DNA of 64,000 nucleotides from Phycisphaeraceae bacterium. GTDB lineage: Bacteria; Planctomycetota; Phycisphaerae; Phycisphaerales; SM1A02. The translations under genes were made by a program, and so were the position numbers. Each line of letters starts with the position of its first letter. Within the stretch, counting starts at the first letter, position 1. A model generated the notes under the pieces. That model was not told the DNA's origin. It searched no databases and saw nothing but the letters and a program-made list of their open reading frames with translations. Shown in pieces: positions 42,412 to 55,527 of the stretch. Where the stretch lies: assembly GCA_015709595.1 (NCBI GenBank), contig CP054178.1:1679205-1743204 (forward strand), written 5' to 3'.

Positions 42412-43266
42412 TTACCACCGATTCATCTCGGCCTTCACCGCATCCCGGCGCAGCCACGTCAGCACGAAGATGGGCCAGATCAGCCCGCCGAGCATGAGGG
42501 TGATGTGGATGGCGAGCGCCGTTCGGCGAAGGGCGTCGTCCGTATTGGCGTAGATCTGCGACCCACTCGCGGCGGCGGCGATGGCGCCGCCGTTGCACAT
42601 GATCGTCAGCGGAATCTTGGCGATGGCCCATTCGCGAAGCCGCATGGCCAGCCGCTTGTTTCGTCGGAGCATGCCGATGCCGCCCACCACCGCGTAGCAG
42701 GCCACCAACCCCAGCAGGGTGGAGCGGACAAGCGCGCCCGCCGCCAGACCCGTGCGATAGCCGGAGCGGTAGGACGGATCGCCCGGACCTTTCATCGCCG
42801 ACATGAACGTGTCGTCCGACGCGACGACGAACCCGCCGAGCGCCTCCATCGCGGCGAACCCCAGGCCGCCCAGCCCGATGATGATGGAAATCGCGCCCAC
42901 GACCACGGGCCAGTTGGCCGATCCGCCGCGAGAGGGCGGCCCGGACATCACCTGTACGCCCATCGTGCCGCCGGTCTGCGCGTTGTAGCCGCAGTTGGTG
43001 CAGATCAACGCGCCGCCGGACATCGGCTGGCCGCAGCCGGGGCACGGCGCTGGAGCCGCCTCCGCCCCTGTCGCGCCGATCAACTCGTTGAGCATCGAGT
43101 ATTCGCCATCGGAGGTTCCGGACCCACGACCACCCGAAGAACTCGCCCGTTGCCGGCCCTCGTAGCACGCGGTGTGGTAGTAGCGCCCCGTCGGGTCCTT
43201 GCCGCGCGGCTGCCCGGCGCAGTCCTTGCCGCAGAAGACGCAGAGTTTTTCACCCACGCCCGCCAT
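42412..43266 (-). CDS. Zinc-ribbon membrane protein
   Basis: A 284-residue protein. The N-terminus has two zinc-binding motifs: CVFCGKDCAGQPRGKDPTGR, then HTAC, followed by PCPGCGQPMSGGALICTNCG, then YNAQTGG. The rest has four hydrophobic helices (VVVGAISIIIGLGGLGFAAM, LLGLVACYAVVGGIGML, TIMCNGGAIAAAASGS and ITLMLGGLIWPIFVLTWL). The arrangement of zinc ribbon plus membrane helices recurs in planctomycetes (see 50256). Its function is unknown. The start at 43266 was set behind AAAGGGG. Confidence 0.7.
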   Translation of the reverse strand: MAGVGEKLCVFCGKDCAGQPRGKDPTGRYYHTACYEGRQRASSSGGRGSGTSDGEYSMLNELIGATGAEAAPAPCPGCGQPMSGGALICTNCGYNAQTGGTMGVQVMSGPPSRGGSANWPVVVGAISIIIGLGGLGFAAMEALGGFVVASDDTFMSAMKGPGDPSYRSGYRTGLAAGALVRSTLLGLVACYAVVGGIGMLRRNKRLAMRLREWAIAKIPLTIMCNGGAIAAAASGSQIYANTDDALRRTALAIHITLMLGGLIWPIFVLTWLRRDAVKAEMNRW

Positions 43267-43415
43267 GCTGCCCCTTTCGACACCGATGCGAAGCAGCCCG
43301 CGCGCCAACCCACGACTCGGTCGAGCGAGGCGCCGTCTATCGGGCGGCAGCATACCCCCGCCGTCGTCCGCGACGCAAGCGGGAACACGCGAATGCGCCG
43401 AATCCTCGCGGGCGC

Positions 43416-47003
<3,588 letters not shown>

Positions 47004-47135
47004 GAGTGGTCCCGACGCGGCCGGCCGGCATGGTCCGCGCAAACTGGGCAAGCGTAGGCGGCGCATTCACACCCGACAAGGCACGGGATCGGCTTCCGTT
47101 TGACACGCGCCGAAAAACCCCGATCCTTTCCCGAC

Positions 47136-47903
47136 ATGTCCCTCACCGGGTGGATCATCACGCTGATCGCCGTCGTCGCCGGAGGTGTCGGTGCGGCGGC
47201 GTGGCTGCGACCGTGGCTGACCGTCGGTCCGCGCGGCAGCGTGACGCTCGGGGCGGCGTGGCGATTCGCGCGGTTCTTCTGCCGCGTTGTCCACCAGGTG
47301 CGCGTGACCGGGCTGGAGCACCTGCCGCCCGGCGGCAACCGTCCCGGGCCGCTCATCGTCGTCTCCAATCACACCTGCGGGCTGGACCCGCTGCTCATCG
47401 CCGCGGCGTGTCCGTTTCACATTCGCTGGATGATGGCCTCCAACTACATGACCCCCGAGGCCCGCTGGTTCTGGCGCTGGGTGGATGTCATCCCCGTCTC
47501 CCGCGACGGCAAGGACACGGGTCCGGCCCGCGAGGCCATCCGTCACGTGCGTGAGGACCGGGGCTGCGTCGGCATCTTCCCCGAGGGCGGCATCCCCGAC
47601 CCGCCGGGGCGGATTCGACCCTTCCAGCCGGGCGTTGGGCTGATCGTGTCGCGCAGCCGGGCGCCGGTGCTGCTGACGTGGGTGTCGGGCACGCCGCGCG
47701 GCACATCGCCCTTCGGTGCGGTGATCAAGCCCAGCCGCTCGCGGGTTCACTTTGTGGGGTTGTTCGACTTCACGGGCGAGCGCGACCCGCAGGCCATCGC
47801 CGACCGCCTGCGCGCGGAACTGGCCCGCGCCAGCGGGTGGCCGCTGGATGACCAGCCCGTCCCCACGGCCCGCAAGCGGGCTCGCGACCCGTTCGGCGTC
47901 TGA
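47136..47903 (+). CDS. Lysophospholipid acyltransferase (PlsC type)
   Basis: A 255-residue membrane-associated acyltransferase, probably for phospholipid synthesis. An N-terminal membrane helix (LTGWIITLIAVVAGGVGAAA) is followed by VSNHTCGLDPLLIAA, the NHx4D catalytic motif (about residue 78), and IFPEGGIPDPPGR (the FPEG motif, about residue 148). RFFCRVVHQVRVTGLEHLPP is the usual region before the catalytic site. It lies divergently from carB, with 132 bases between. The start at 47136 places the helix at the N-terminus. Substrate specificity is not determined. Confidence 0.88.
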   Translation: MSLTGWIITLIAVVAGGVGAAAWLRPWLTVGPRGSVTLGAAWRFARFFCRVVHQVRVTGLEHLPPGGNRPGPLIVVSNHTCGLDPLLIAAACPFHIRWMMASNYMTPEARWFWRWVDVIPVSRDGKDTGPAREAIRHVREDRGCVGIFPEGGIPDPPGRIRPFQPGVGLIVSRSRAPVLLTWVSGTPRGTSPFGAVIKPSRSRVHFVGLFDFTGERDPQAIADRLRAELARASGWPLDDQPVPTARKRARDPFGV

Positions 47904-48054
47904 TCCGCGCGGCCGGATGAATGTTGGCCTGGACGTTGGAGTTCAGCCGGGGCCCGTCTACCGTTTCCGATGCGATTCAGCAGGCCGGTCGGACGCTCAT
48001 GACCGTCGTCGGGCGGGGTGACAACGCGGAGGGGTGGGAGGCAAGGGCCGACGC

Positions 48055-49554
48055 ATGAAAGACGCAGGCGCAGCGTTCCCTACCATCCACAGGGGCGGTC
48101 CGACCACAACCACGTGGCTGGCGATTGGCGTCGTGCTCGTCATGGCCATCGCGGGTCTGGGCGTTCGCCCACTTTGGGAGCCGGATGAGGGTCGCTACGT
48201 GGCGGTGGCGCTGGAGATGCTGCGGAGCGGGGACTGGCTGCACCCGGCGCTGCATCATGAGCATCCGCACTACACGAAGCCCCCGCTGACGTACTGGGCC
48301 ATTGCGGCATCCATCGGAATCTTCGGCCCGCACGAATGGGCGGCCCGGCTTCCCAACGCGCTGGCGTTCATCGGCGCCGCGCTGTGCGTCGCCGGGCTGG
48401 CCCGCCGCATCGCGCCCGGGCGGGCCGCCGTGTGCGCCATGGTCTACGCCACCGCCGCCATGCCGTTCATCGCCCATCAGATCGTCACCACCGACACGCT
48501 GCTGACCCTGTTCACAACCGCCGGTGTGACATTCTTCGTGTACGGATGGCGTTCCGGACAGACGTACGGACGCCGGTGGATGGACGCGATGTGGCTGGCG
48601 TTCGGCCTTGGGTTTCTGACCAAGGGGCCGCCCTCGCTGCTGCCGCTGGCGGCGGTGCTCGGCGCGGTCCTGATCCACGACGGGCCGGGCGGCCTGCGGC
48701 GCCTGCTGTCGCCCGTCGGCGTGACGCTCTTTCTCGCGGTGGGCGGTGGGTGGTTCGCCCTCGTCATGCTGCAGAAGCCGGAACTCGCCGGGTACTTCCT
48801 TCACGACGAGTTCATCAATCGCGTCGCCAGCGACGCGCATCATCGGAACGCCGAGTGGTACAAGGCGATGATGTACCCCGGCCTGCTGGTCGCCGGCATG
48901 CTGCCCTGGGCGATCGGATGGTTTCGTCAGCCCCAATGGTGGCGGCCCGCGTGGCTGGTCAGGTGGCTGCGTGATCCGTTGCTGGCGCTGATGCTGCTCT
49001 GGATCGGTCTGTCGCTGATGGTGTTCATGCTCTCCAGTTCGCGACTGCCGCTCTACATTCTCCCGCTGTTTCCGGCGCTGGCGGTCTGCACCGGACGGAT
49101 CATGCCGCTGTCTTTTCCTCATGATCGCGGGGCGCGGGCCTCGCTGGCGGCGACGGTTGGAATCGCCCTTCTGATCACGGCCGCCGGCGCGGTCATCGAA
49201 AGCCCGAAGGACGCCCGCCGCATGACGGCGGAGCTTCACCTCACGCCGGGCCTCGCCGAGGTGGTCTACGTCGATCGCCATCCGGTGTACGGCGTGTCGT
49301 TCTATTCGGGGCTTTCCGTTGAAGAGGTCGCGCTCCTTGATGATGCAAGGCCCGGCGCTCATTCCTTTGCGCAGGAGCTGGCCGAACGGGAGGGCCGCCT
49401 GGCCTTCGTAATCGGCTCGGACAAGGCCGACGCCCTGCGGCGGGCGCTGCGGGATGGACAGTGGCGCATCATCGACGAGATCGCTTATCGCAACAAGGTT
49501 CGCATCGTCGCCGAACCGGAGTCATCGCCGGAATCACGTGACAGGACCAGTTGA
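48055..49554 (+). CDS. ArnT-like lipid-linked glycosyltransferase, GT83 type
   Basis: About 499 residues with about 10 or more membrane helices. PLWEPDEGRYVAVALEML (the DE.R motif) and LHHEHPHYTKPPLTYWAIA (the K.P..W motif) are hallmarks of ArnT-type transferases, which move a sugar from a polyprenyl phosphate to lipid A or other acceptors. A GT83 or related PMT assignment follows. Several further helices carry ALFLTKGPPSLLPL-like stretches. A 90-residue C-terminal soluble domain is short for ArnT. The donor and acceptor are not known. The start at 48055 behind GGGAGGCAAG was chosen over the GTG at 48034. ruvA follows 31 bases later. Confidence 0.82.
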   Translation: MKDAGAAFPTIHRGGPTTTTWLAIGVVLVMAIAGLGVRPLWEPDEGRYVAVALEMLRSGDWLHPALHHEHPHYTKPPLTYWAIAASIGIFGPHEWAARLPNALAFIGAALCVAGLARRIAPGRAAVCAMVYATAAMPFIAHQIVTTDTLLTLFTTAGVTFFVYGWRSGQTYGRRWMDAMWLAFGLGFLTKGPPSLLPLAAVLGAVLIHDGPGGLRRLLSPVGVTLFLAVGGGWFALVMLQKPELAGYFLHDEFINRVASDAHHRNAEWYKAMMYPGLLVAGMLPWAIGWFRQPQWWRPAWLVRWLRDPLLALMLLWIGLSLMVFMLSSSRLPLYILPLFPALAVCTGRIMPLSFPHDRGARASLAATVGIALLITAAGAVIESPKDARRMTAELHLTPGLAEVVYVDRHPVYGVSFYSGLSVEEVALLDDARPGAHSFAQELAEREGRLAFVIGSDKADALRRALRDGQWRIIDEIAYRNKVRIVAEPESSPESRDRTS

Positions 49555-49585
49555 CCCGTTCGGTCCGGCGCGGTTCCATACGCCC

Positions 49586-50221
49586 GTGATCAGTCGCCTT
49601 CAAGGAACCCTGCGCGTGGTGCGCGACGGTGCGGCGGATGTCCACTGCGGGCATCTCACGTACACGCTCCTCATCCCCGGCGTCGATCAGCAGCGGCTGG
49701 CGCGGCTGGTGGGCGAGACGGTCGAGTTCCATACGCTCCACTACCTCGAAGGTCAGGGGCAGGGGGCCAACTACCTGCCGCGGCTGATCGGCTTCGCCTC
49801 GCCCGAGGATCGCGCCTTCTTCGAAGTCTTCACCACCGTCAAGGGCATTGGCAACCGCAAGGCGCTGCGGGCGCTGCAACTGCCCTTCGCGCAGGTCGCC
49901 GAGGCCATCGCGGGCAAGGACGTGGACACGCTGACCTCGCTGCCGGAGATCGGCAAGCGCACGGCGGAGACGATCATCGCCGAGCTCTCGGGCAAGGTGG
50001 ATCGCTTCCTGAGTCTGCCGGAGTCCGCTCCGGGCCGCCCCGCCCGCGCTCCCGCGGTCCGCTCCATCGCGGACGACGCCATCGCCGTGCTGACCTCGCT
50101 GGGCGAGCCCAAACTGGCGGTCATGCAGCTGGTCGATCGCGCCCTGACCGCCGACCCGGCGATCGGCTCGTCCGAGGAGCTCATCGCTGCGGTGTATCGA
50201 CTCAAGGCCGCGCCGGTGTGA
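49586..50221 (+). CDS. ruvA: Holliday junction DNA helicase subunit RuvA
   Basis: Binds four-way junctions and loads the RuvB motor. It starts VISRLQGTLRVVRDGAADVH (GTG start; the family usually begins MI..L.G.L). FFEVFTTVKGIGNRKALRAL is the first helix-hairpin-helix motif, LPEIGKRTAETIIAELSGKV the second. The C-terminal domain (DDAIAVLTSLGEPKLAVMQL, residues about 160-211) binds RuvB. 211 residues is normal. ruvB and ruvC are not in view. The longer frame upstream covers the 3' end of the glycosyltransferase gene. Confidence 0.92.
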   Translation: MISRLQGTLRVVRDGAADVHCGHLTYTLLIPGVDQQRLARLVGETVEFHTLHYLEGQGQGANYLPRLIGFASPEDRAFFEVFTTVKGIGNRKALRALQLPFAQVAEAIAGKDVDTLTSLPEIGKRTAETIIAELSGKVDRFLSLPESAPGRPARAPAVRSIADDAIAVLTSLGEPKLAVMQLVDRALTADPAIGSSEELIAAVYRLKAAPV

Positions 50222-50255
50222 GGTCCACCGAGGCGGCTCGCTACCATGTGAGCCG

Positions 50256-51194
50256 ATGCCCGTCTCGCCTTCCGAGTTCGGCAAGGGCCTGCCGCCGCCC
50301 CGCTCCATGAGCGTGGACCGGCCCTGCGCCTCGTGCGGGTACAACCTGCGCGGACTGAAGGTGGGCGGCAGATGCCCGGAGTGCGGCGAGGAGATTCCCC
50401 CGCCCCCCACACTGGATGACGATTCGCTCAGCCGCATGCCCCAGCCCGTGATCCGCGCGTTCATCCGCGGGGCGGTCACGGCGGCGGGCTCGATCATCCT
50501 GCTTGTCGTCGCGGCCCTGGCGGTTCTCTTCGGCTGGATGTCCGTCCACCTGCTCGGGGGCGTCGTTGGCGTCGCCCTTCTGGGGTGGATGCTGGCGATG
50601 TGGTGGCTCACGCCGGCGCTGACGATCCGAGAGGGCGTGTCGCGCGGCTTCTCCCGGCGCGGCGTGACGCGGCACATCGCCCGCTGGGGGCAACTCGGTT
50701 GGCTGCTGGGGGCGGGCGTTCTGCTCGCCCGCGAAGTCGCCAGCCCGGCGCAGAAGGTCGCCGACGGCATGACGTGGGCCGCCTTCGGGCTGGGCGCCAT
50801 CGGCGTCATCGGCACCATCGCCATGGCGGTGATGATGGAGCGGCTGGCGGAGTGGACCCGCGACGCCACCGCCGAGACGATCTTCCAGTGGTTCCAGTGG
50901 CTGCTGCCCTTCGCGGCCATCGGCCTGCTGCTGCTGCCGACGGGCAGCATCTGGGGCCGCCTCGCCGGGTTGATCGGCGCGGTGGCGGTGCTGGCCTTCC
51001 CCATCGGCGTGCTCATGCTGGCGGGCTCGGTGTGGCTCTCGGGCATCCACCACCTGGAGCACACGGCCCGCGAGACGCGCCGCTATCGACGCCTGCGGGC
51101 GCATCTGAACGCAATCTCGGCCCGGTCGATGGCGGCGGATGGGGGGCAGCCGCCGCCTTCCGGAAAGCCCGTTCCCCCGCGTCGGCGCGGCTGA
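50256..51194 (+). CDS. Zinc-ribbon membrane protein
   Basis: A 312-residue protein. PCASCGYNLRGLKVGGRCPE followed by CGEEI is the C..CGYNLRGL...CPECG zinc ribbon common in planctomycetes. Six or so hydrophobic segments follow (AAGSIILLVVAALAVLFGWM, LLGGVVGVALLGWMLAMWW, LGWLLGAGVLLA, FGLGAIGVIGTIAMAVMM and others). The C-terminus is Pro/Arg-rich. No function is known for this family. It lies between ruvA and a convergent minus-strand gene. Confidence 0.7.
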   Translation: MPVSPSEFGKGLPPPRSMSVDRPCASCGYNLRGLKVGGRCPECGEEIPPPPTLDDDSLSRMPQPVIRAFIRGAVTAAGSIILLVVAALAVLFGWMSVHLLGGVVGVALLGWMLAMWWLTPALTIREGVSRGFSRRGVTRHIARWGQLGWLLGAGVLLAREVASPAQKVADGMTWAAFGLGAIGVIGTIAMAVMMERLAEWTRDATAETIFQWFQWLLPFAAIGLLLLPTGSIWGRLAGLIGAVAVLAFPIGVLMLAGSVWLSGIHHLEHTARETRRYRRLRAHLNAISARSMAADGGQPPPSGKPVPPRRRG

Positions 51195-51272
51195 GCATCG
51201 TGACGCCGCGTTCCGTTCGCCCTCAGTCCGAACCCGGGTGAAACGCGACGAGCGGGAATCGATGCCGCTCCG

Positions 51273-53492
51273 CTACCCTCTTCCCTCCGGGTCGGTGCCG
51301 TCGAAGCCGAGGAGCGTGGGGATGGGCGTGGTTCGCTCGCCGAGCGAGTCAAGCAGTTCCGCCGCCAGCCCGTTGAGGTAGGCGCTGCATTCCCGCGCCA
51401 CGGACTCGCGGTTGTTCGTCCGCGCGAAATGCTCCTCCAGGGCATAGCGGCACAGGTGCGCCAGCTCCACCCGCTTGGACAGCATGAAGGCGTCCTCGCG
51501 CGGTCGGGCGGCGCACTGGCCGATGATGCCGACGGACCCGCCGGGCAGCCCCTGCAGCGCGGGGCCGACCACCATCGCCAGCCGCCCGACGATCTTGGCC
51601 ATGGCGGCGTCCTGGTCGATGCGGGTCAGTTGCGAGGCGAGTTCGCGCTCGTTACCCTCCAGCGCGGCACGGGTGGCCAGTCGCAGCCGGTTAGGGACAT
51701 CGTGCACCGCCGGGGCGATGGCCCGCGGCGCGGCCTCCCACGCCGCCCACGCGTTGAGCGGGCCGGCGTCGCCGCCCAGCCGCGCCACCTCCGCGCTGTC
51801 CGCCATGGCCTGCGTGAGTCGGAAGAGCAGGAGCAGCCGCTTGGCGGCATCGCTGCCGGCGTTGCCGAGCGCCCAGCCGTCGGCCCAGCGCTGGCGCTGG
51901 GCGTCGATCTCGCGGGCCAGCCGGTCGTGCAGCCCGCCGGTGACGAGCGCGGCATCCTCGCCCCCGGCGCGCAGGTTGGACTCGAAGGGCATCGACAGGA
52001 AGAGCCCCGCCTGCTGCTCGTACTGCGTCATGGCGAGGATGGCCTCATCCCGACGCGCCGGCTCCAGCAGCCACTGGGCCATCTTGCGCGTCTGCGCCGT
52101 GAAGCGCTCGACGGCGCCGGGGCGCAGCGAGCGGATCTGATCGATCCATCGCGGAATCTTCTCCAGCCGGATCACATCCTCGAGGTACTGGGCCTGGTTG
52201 GCCATGACGCTGGTGAAGGCGGGATCGCTGATCGCTCGCGGGTCGGCGGTGATGCGCTCGATCTCCTTGAGCAGCGAGGCCTCGGCATCCCGGTACTCGC
52301 GCTCCAGCCGCGTCGCCAGCGTGCGATGCTCGCCCCGCACCTCGCCCCGGCGCAGCTCACGCCAGGCGATCATGCGGTCCAGCACCAGCCGCAGCTTGGC
52401 CATCTGTTCGCGCCCCGTGTCGGCGAGCGCGGGGTTGTCGAGCAGTTGCTCGCCCGCGATCAGCGCGGCGGCGAGAGGCCTGATGTTGGGTCGATCGCGG
52501 TTGATCTGGGACAGCAGCGTGATGCGCTCGATGATGAGACGCGAGGACTCGAAACGGCGCAGCAGGGCCTCGCCGCGGTCGCGGGCGGCGCGATCCTGAA
52601 ACAGCGCGAGCGCCTCGTGAATCCGGGCGTCATACGCCTGTCGCGACGTCTCCTCCATCCACGCCGCGTGGCTCAGCGCGTCGCACAGGTCGAACAGCCG
52701 CGTGAGCAGCGCCCGGTACGCCTCCACGCGCGGACGGAACTCGGCGAACTCCTGCCCCTGCTCCAGGATGTCCAGCACCGTGACCACGATGCCGCGCGTC
52801 TCTTCACGCAGGGCGGCGGCGACGGCCCGCCCGCGCAGCTCGTCGATGGTGTTGACGCCGCGCGCCGACGCGCTCGCGCCGCCCGCCATGTTGGCGGCCG
52901 GTCTGATGAGCGACGACGACACCCAGTGATTCGCCCCTTCCTGCCCGTGAAACGCCGACAACGCCGTCGCCAGAGGCGCCAGCAGGATCGGCAGATGCTC
53001 GTCAATCGACGACGCGGAGGGCGTGCGGAGCAGCTCCCTGAGCGAGCGGATGTCCTCGTTGAACGTGCGCAGGGATTCGATCGCCCGCCGGGCCTGCGGC
53101 GCATTGGCGGCGGTCGCGTCCCGCGCCGCGGCGAGCACGGCGCTGAGCGACTCGTCCACCTGCTCGCGCCCCTGCGCCAGCGTCAGCCCCGTGACGATGG
53201 CCACGCTGCCCTCATGCCCCGCCGCGTCGCCCAGCGTGAGCAGGTCGGCGGCGAGGATGCGCAGATTGGTTCCGGCGCGCAGCGCGATCCTCGCCATCTC
53301 GCCGGCGTCGGCTTCGGCGGCGACGCGCTGGGCCACCTCGCGCTCCAGAACGCCCGCCAGATCCTTGGCGTAGGTGAACGTGTCCAGCCGGGGCGGCGCG
53401 GGACGACCAAGGTTGAGCGTCTGGCACGAGGCGTCAGCGACGAGCGCCGCGCCCAGCAGAGCGGCCGCCGCGATGCTCCAGAACCGACGCAT
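51273..53492 (-). CDS. Large secreted alpha-helical protein of unknown function
   Basis: A 739-residue protein with a signal peptide (FWSIAAAALLGAALVADASC; the Cys might be a lipid anchor but no full lipobox is present). The mature protein is Arg/Ala/Leu/Glu-rich and almost wholly helical, with no catalytic motif. The start at 53492 lies behind GGAGCGGG. Its 5' end overlaps the 3' end of the glycosyltransferase gene by about 59 bases on the same strand, so the two are probably co-transcribed. It belongs with the other long helical secreted proteins of unknown role in this window. Confidence 0.6.
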   Translation of the reverse strand: MRRFWSIAAAALLGAALVADASCQTLNLGRPAPPRLDTFTYAKDLAGVLEREVAQRVAAEADAGEMARIALRAGTNLRILAADLLTLGDAAGHEGSVAIVTGLTLAQGREQVDESLSAVLAAARDATAANAPQARRAIESLRTFNEDIRSLRELLRTPSASSIDEHLPILLAPLATALSAFHGQEGANHWVSSSLIRPAANMAGGASASARGVNTIDELRGRAVAAALREETRGIVVTVLDILEQGQEFAEFRPRVEAYRALLTRLFDLCDALSHAAWMEETSRQAYDARIHEALALFQDRAARDRGEALLRRFESSRLIIERITLLSQINRDRPNIRPLAAALIAGEQLLDNPALADTGREQMAKLRLVLDRMIAWRELRRGEVRGEHRTLATRLEREYRDAEASLLKEIERITADPRAISDPAFTSVMANQAQYLEDVIRLEKIPRWIDQIRSLRPGAVERFTAQTRKMAQWLLEPARRDEAILAMTQYEQQAGLFLSMPFESNLRAGGEDAALVTGGLHDRLAREIDAQRQRWADGWALGNAGSDAAKRLLLLFRLTQAMADSAEVARLGGDAGPLNAWAAWEAAPRAIAPAVHDVPNRLRLATRAALEGNERELASQLTRIDQDAAMAKIVGRLAMVVGPALQGLPGGSVGIIGQCAARPREDAFMLSKRVELAHLCRYALEEHFARTNNRESVARECSAYLNGLAAELLDSLGERTTPIPTLLGFDGTDPEGRG

Positions 53493-54834
53493 AGACCCGC
53501 TCCAGTTCATCCACCATGGTCTCCGCGGAAAACCGCGTGCGACAGAGTTCGCGCCCGGCGACGCCCATCGCAGTCCGTTCCTTGGGGTGATCCATCATCC
53601 AGCGCACCGCTTCGCACAGACCGGGCAGGTCTCCGGGCTTCACGAGCCGCCCGGTTTCGCCGTCCCGACAGCATTCCTTCGTGCCGTCAACATCATACGC
53701 GATGACGGGGCGTGCGCTGAGCAGCGCCTGCGGCACCGTGCGGGGCAGACCCTCGCGGTAACTGGGGTGCGCCAGGCAATCCATCGCCTGCACGTATTTC
53801 GGCACCTCCTCGGGAGGCACCAGCCCCGTGGTGATGACGCGGCCTGCCAGACCGGCGTCCCTCAGCCGCGCGAACAGCCGGTCGCGCCACCACCCGTCGC
53901 CCACCCACAACAGGCGCAGCGAGGGTCGTTCGTGCATCAGCGGGCCAAGGGCGTCGATCAGGTCATCATGGCCCTTGAGCTCCGCCAGCCGCGCCACGGT
54001 GCCGAGGATGAACTCATGCTCGGCGACGCCCAGCTCGCGCCGGACCTGCTCGCGCGTCCAGCGCGGGTGGAGAAATGAGTCGATCTCCATGCCGGAGTAG
54101 ACGGTGACGTACTGCTCGGGTCGTCCAATGCCGGCGGCGAGCGCCTGGTCACGCATGGCGTCGGCCACGCAGACGATGCGGTGGCAGCGCCTCGCCGCGA
54201 TTCGCTCGGACAGAATGTACACCGCGTTGCGCCACTTCTTCTCGTAAGGATGAAACGGCAGGCCGTGGATGGTGTGGATGATGCAGGGAACGCGCTCCTT
54301 CCACGCGGCCAGGCGACCCAGGATGCCCGCCTTGCTGGAGTGCGTATGCACCACGTCGGGCTTCCAGTCGCGGATGATCCGCCGCAGGTCGCGCAGACAG
54401 CGACGATCCTTGAGCGGGGCCAGCTCGCGCACCAGGTTGGGCGTTTCGATGAGCTCGATGCGGCGGGAAGAGGTGGGGGAGTGCGGAGTGCCGAGTGCTG
54501 AGTGCTGCGTGCCGGGTGCGTTCCGAGTTCCGAGTTCCGGGTTCCGGGCGCCTGGGTTGGGTGGCTCTGCGGCTCTGTCGTGCGGTCCCTCCGCCGCTTC
54601 GCCGCGCTGCCCCCCGTCCTCCGTGGCGCCCAAGGGCTGACGGCTGACGACGTCCTCCCCCGCCCGGAATGCCGCCGCACGATCGTACAGCGACCCTTCC
54701 GGGCCGTAGATCGGGCCATAGACCAGTGCGACGGCATGTCCGCGACGAACCTGCCCCTCGCACGAGAGGACGGTGTTCTCCTGCGATCCGCCCAGGATCA
54801 GCCGCGTCGAAATGTGCATGATGCGCAGCGACAT
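53434..54834 (-). CDS. GT4-type glycosyltransferase with repeat-derived insert
   Basis: A 466-residue cytoplasmic glycosyltransferase of the GT-B fold. RIMHISTRLILGGSQENTVL (the N-terminal GG loop), PDVVHTHSSKAGILGRLAAW, then IHTIHGLPFHPYEKKWRN, VCVADAMRDQALAAGI, and SYREGLPRTVPQALLSARPV (the E(x7)E-like donor-binding block) mark it as GT4, most like the pglA/WcaC group. The insertion GARNPELGTRNAPGTQHSAL and neighbouring residues (about 80-140) is encoded by a heptad array. The start at 54834 (MSLRIMHIS) was preferred to an upstream one. Its 3' end overlaps the next gene. A capsule or LPS role is likely but not shown. Confidence 0.88.
   Translation of the reverse strand: MSLRIMHISTRLILGGSQENTVLSCEGQVRRGHAVALVYGPIYGPEGSLYDRAAAFRAGEDVVSRQPLGATEDGGQRGEAAEGPHDRAAEPPNPGARNPELGTRNAPGTQHSALGTPHSPTSSRRIELIETPNLVRELAPLKDRRCLRDLRRIIRDWKPDVVHTHSSKAGILGRLAAWKERVPCIIHTIHGLPFHPYEKKWRNAVYILSERIAARRCHRIVCVADAMRDQALAAGIGRPEQYVTVYSGMEIDSFLHPRWTREQVRRELGVAEHEFILGTVARLAELKGHDDLIDALGPLMHERPSLRLLWVGDGWWRDRLFARLRDAGLAGRVITTGLVPPEEVPKYVQAMDCLAHPSYREGLPRTVPQALLSARPVIAYDVDGTKECCRDGETGRLVKPGDLPGLCEAVRWMMDHPKERTAMGVAGRELCRTRFSAETMVDELERVYASVLEHRGGRSAGRGARR
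54481..54651 (-). repeat. Composite heptad array inside the GT4 gene
   Basis: Read along the gene: AGCCGTC-type units (about 54634-54651), a non-repeat stretch, GGAACTC-type units (about 54520-54548), then AGCACTC-type units (54481-54518). The three families follow the same order as in lipB. The orientation on the coding strand is stop-free. Confidence 0.88.
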
Positions 54835-55000
54835 GTGGGGAATCCACCGATGAGCACGGATGGGCACGGATGATAGGAAGAGGCAGACGCCGGCCGGGCA
54901 CATGGGGAGCGCTTCTGGTACGATGGTCCCGCTTCCGTGGGTCGATCCGAATGAGTGGTCGCGTCAGTCGTCCGCCGTCGTGTACATGAAAGGGGAACCC

Positions 55001-55471
55001 ATGCGTCAGTCTTCGTCACAGGTTCTGATCGTGGCGTTGCTGCTCGGCGCGGCGTTTCTGTCCGGCTGCCAGTCGCCGAACAGTGCGACCGTGGATGACG
55101 CCTTCCGGTCGGAACTGATCGCCATGGAGCATCGCATCTGGGACGTGCAGAAGCGGCAGGACGCCGCCGCGCTGGCCGCCCTGCTGCCGGACGACGCCTA
55201 TGTGATCGAGGACACGGACGGCGAGATCGCCTCGCGCGAGGACTTCCTCGCCGCGCTGCCCGATCTGGTCATCACTGAGTACGCCATGGATGACGTAACG
55301 GTGCGGCGCATCGGCCCGCGCGCCGGTGTGCTCACCTATCGCCTGCTGGTGCGCGGCTCGTACGCCGGGCGCCCCTTCGGCAACACCTGGACCACGGTGT
55401 CCTCCATCTGGGTTGATCGAGGGAAGGGGTGGCAGAACCTGGGGTACCAGGAGACGCCGGTGAAGGAGTGA
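55001..55471 (+). CDS. Lipoprotein with NTF2/DUF4440-like domain
   Basis: A 156-residue protein. The signal peptide ends in a lipobox LSGC (VALLLGAAFLSGCQS), so it should be lipidated. The mature part (SELIAMEHRIWDVQKRQDAA, then PDDAYVIEDTDGEIASREDF and TWTTVSSIWVDRGKGWQNL) matches the SnoaL/DUF4440-type NTF2 fold, where a small molecule or peptide is often bound. AAAGGGGA precedes the ATG at 55001. No partner is evident. Confidence 0.75.
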   Translation: MRQSSSQVLIVALLLGAAFLSGCQSPNSATVDDAFRSELIAMEHRIWDVQKRQDAAALAALLPDDAYVIEDTDGEIASREDFLAALPDLVITEYAMDDVTVRRIGPRAGVLTYRLLVRGSYAGRPFGNTWTTVSSIWVDRGKGWQNLGYQETPVKE

Positions 55472-55527
55472 CATCGCACTCGTCCGGATCGCTCCGATCG
55501 TCCTCCCCGCATCACGACTGGTGACTC

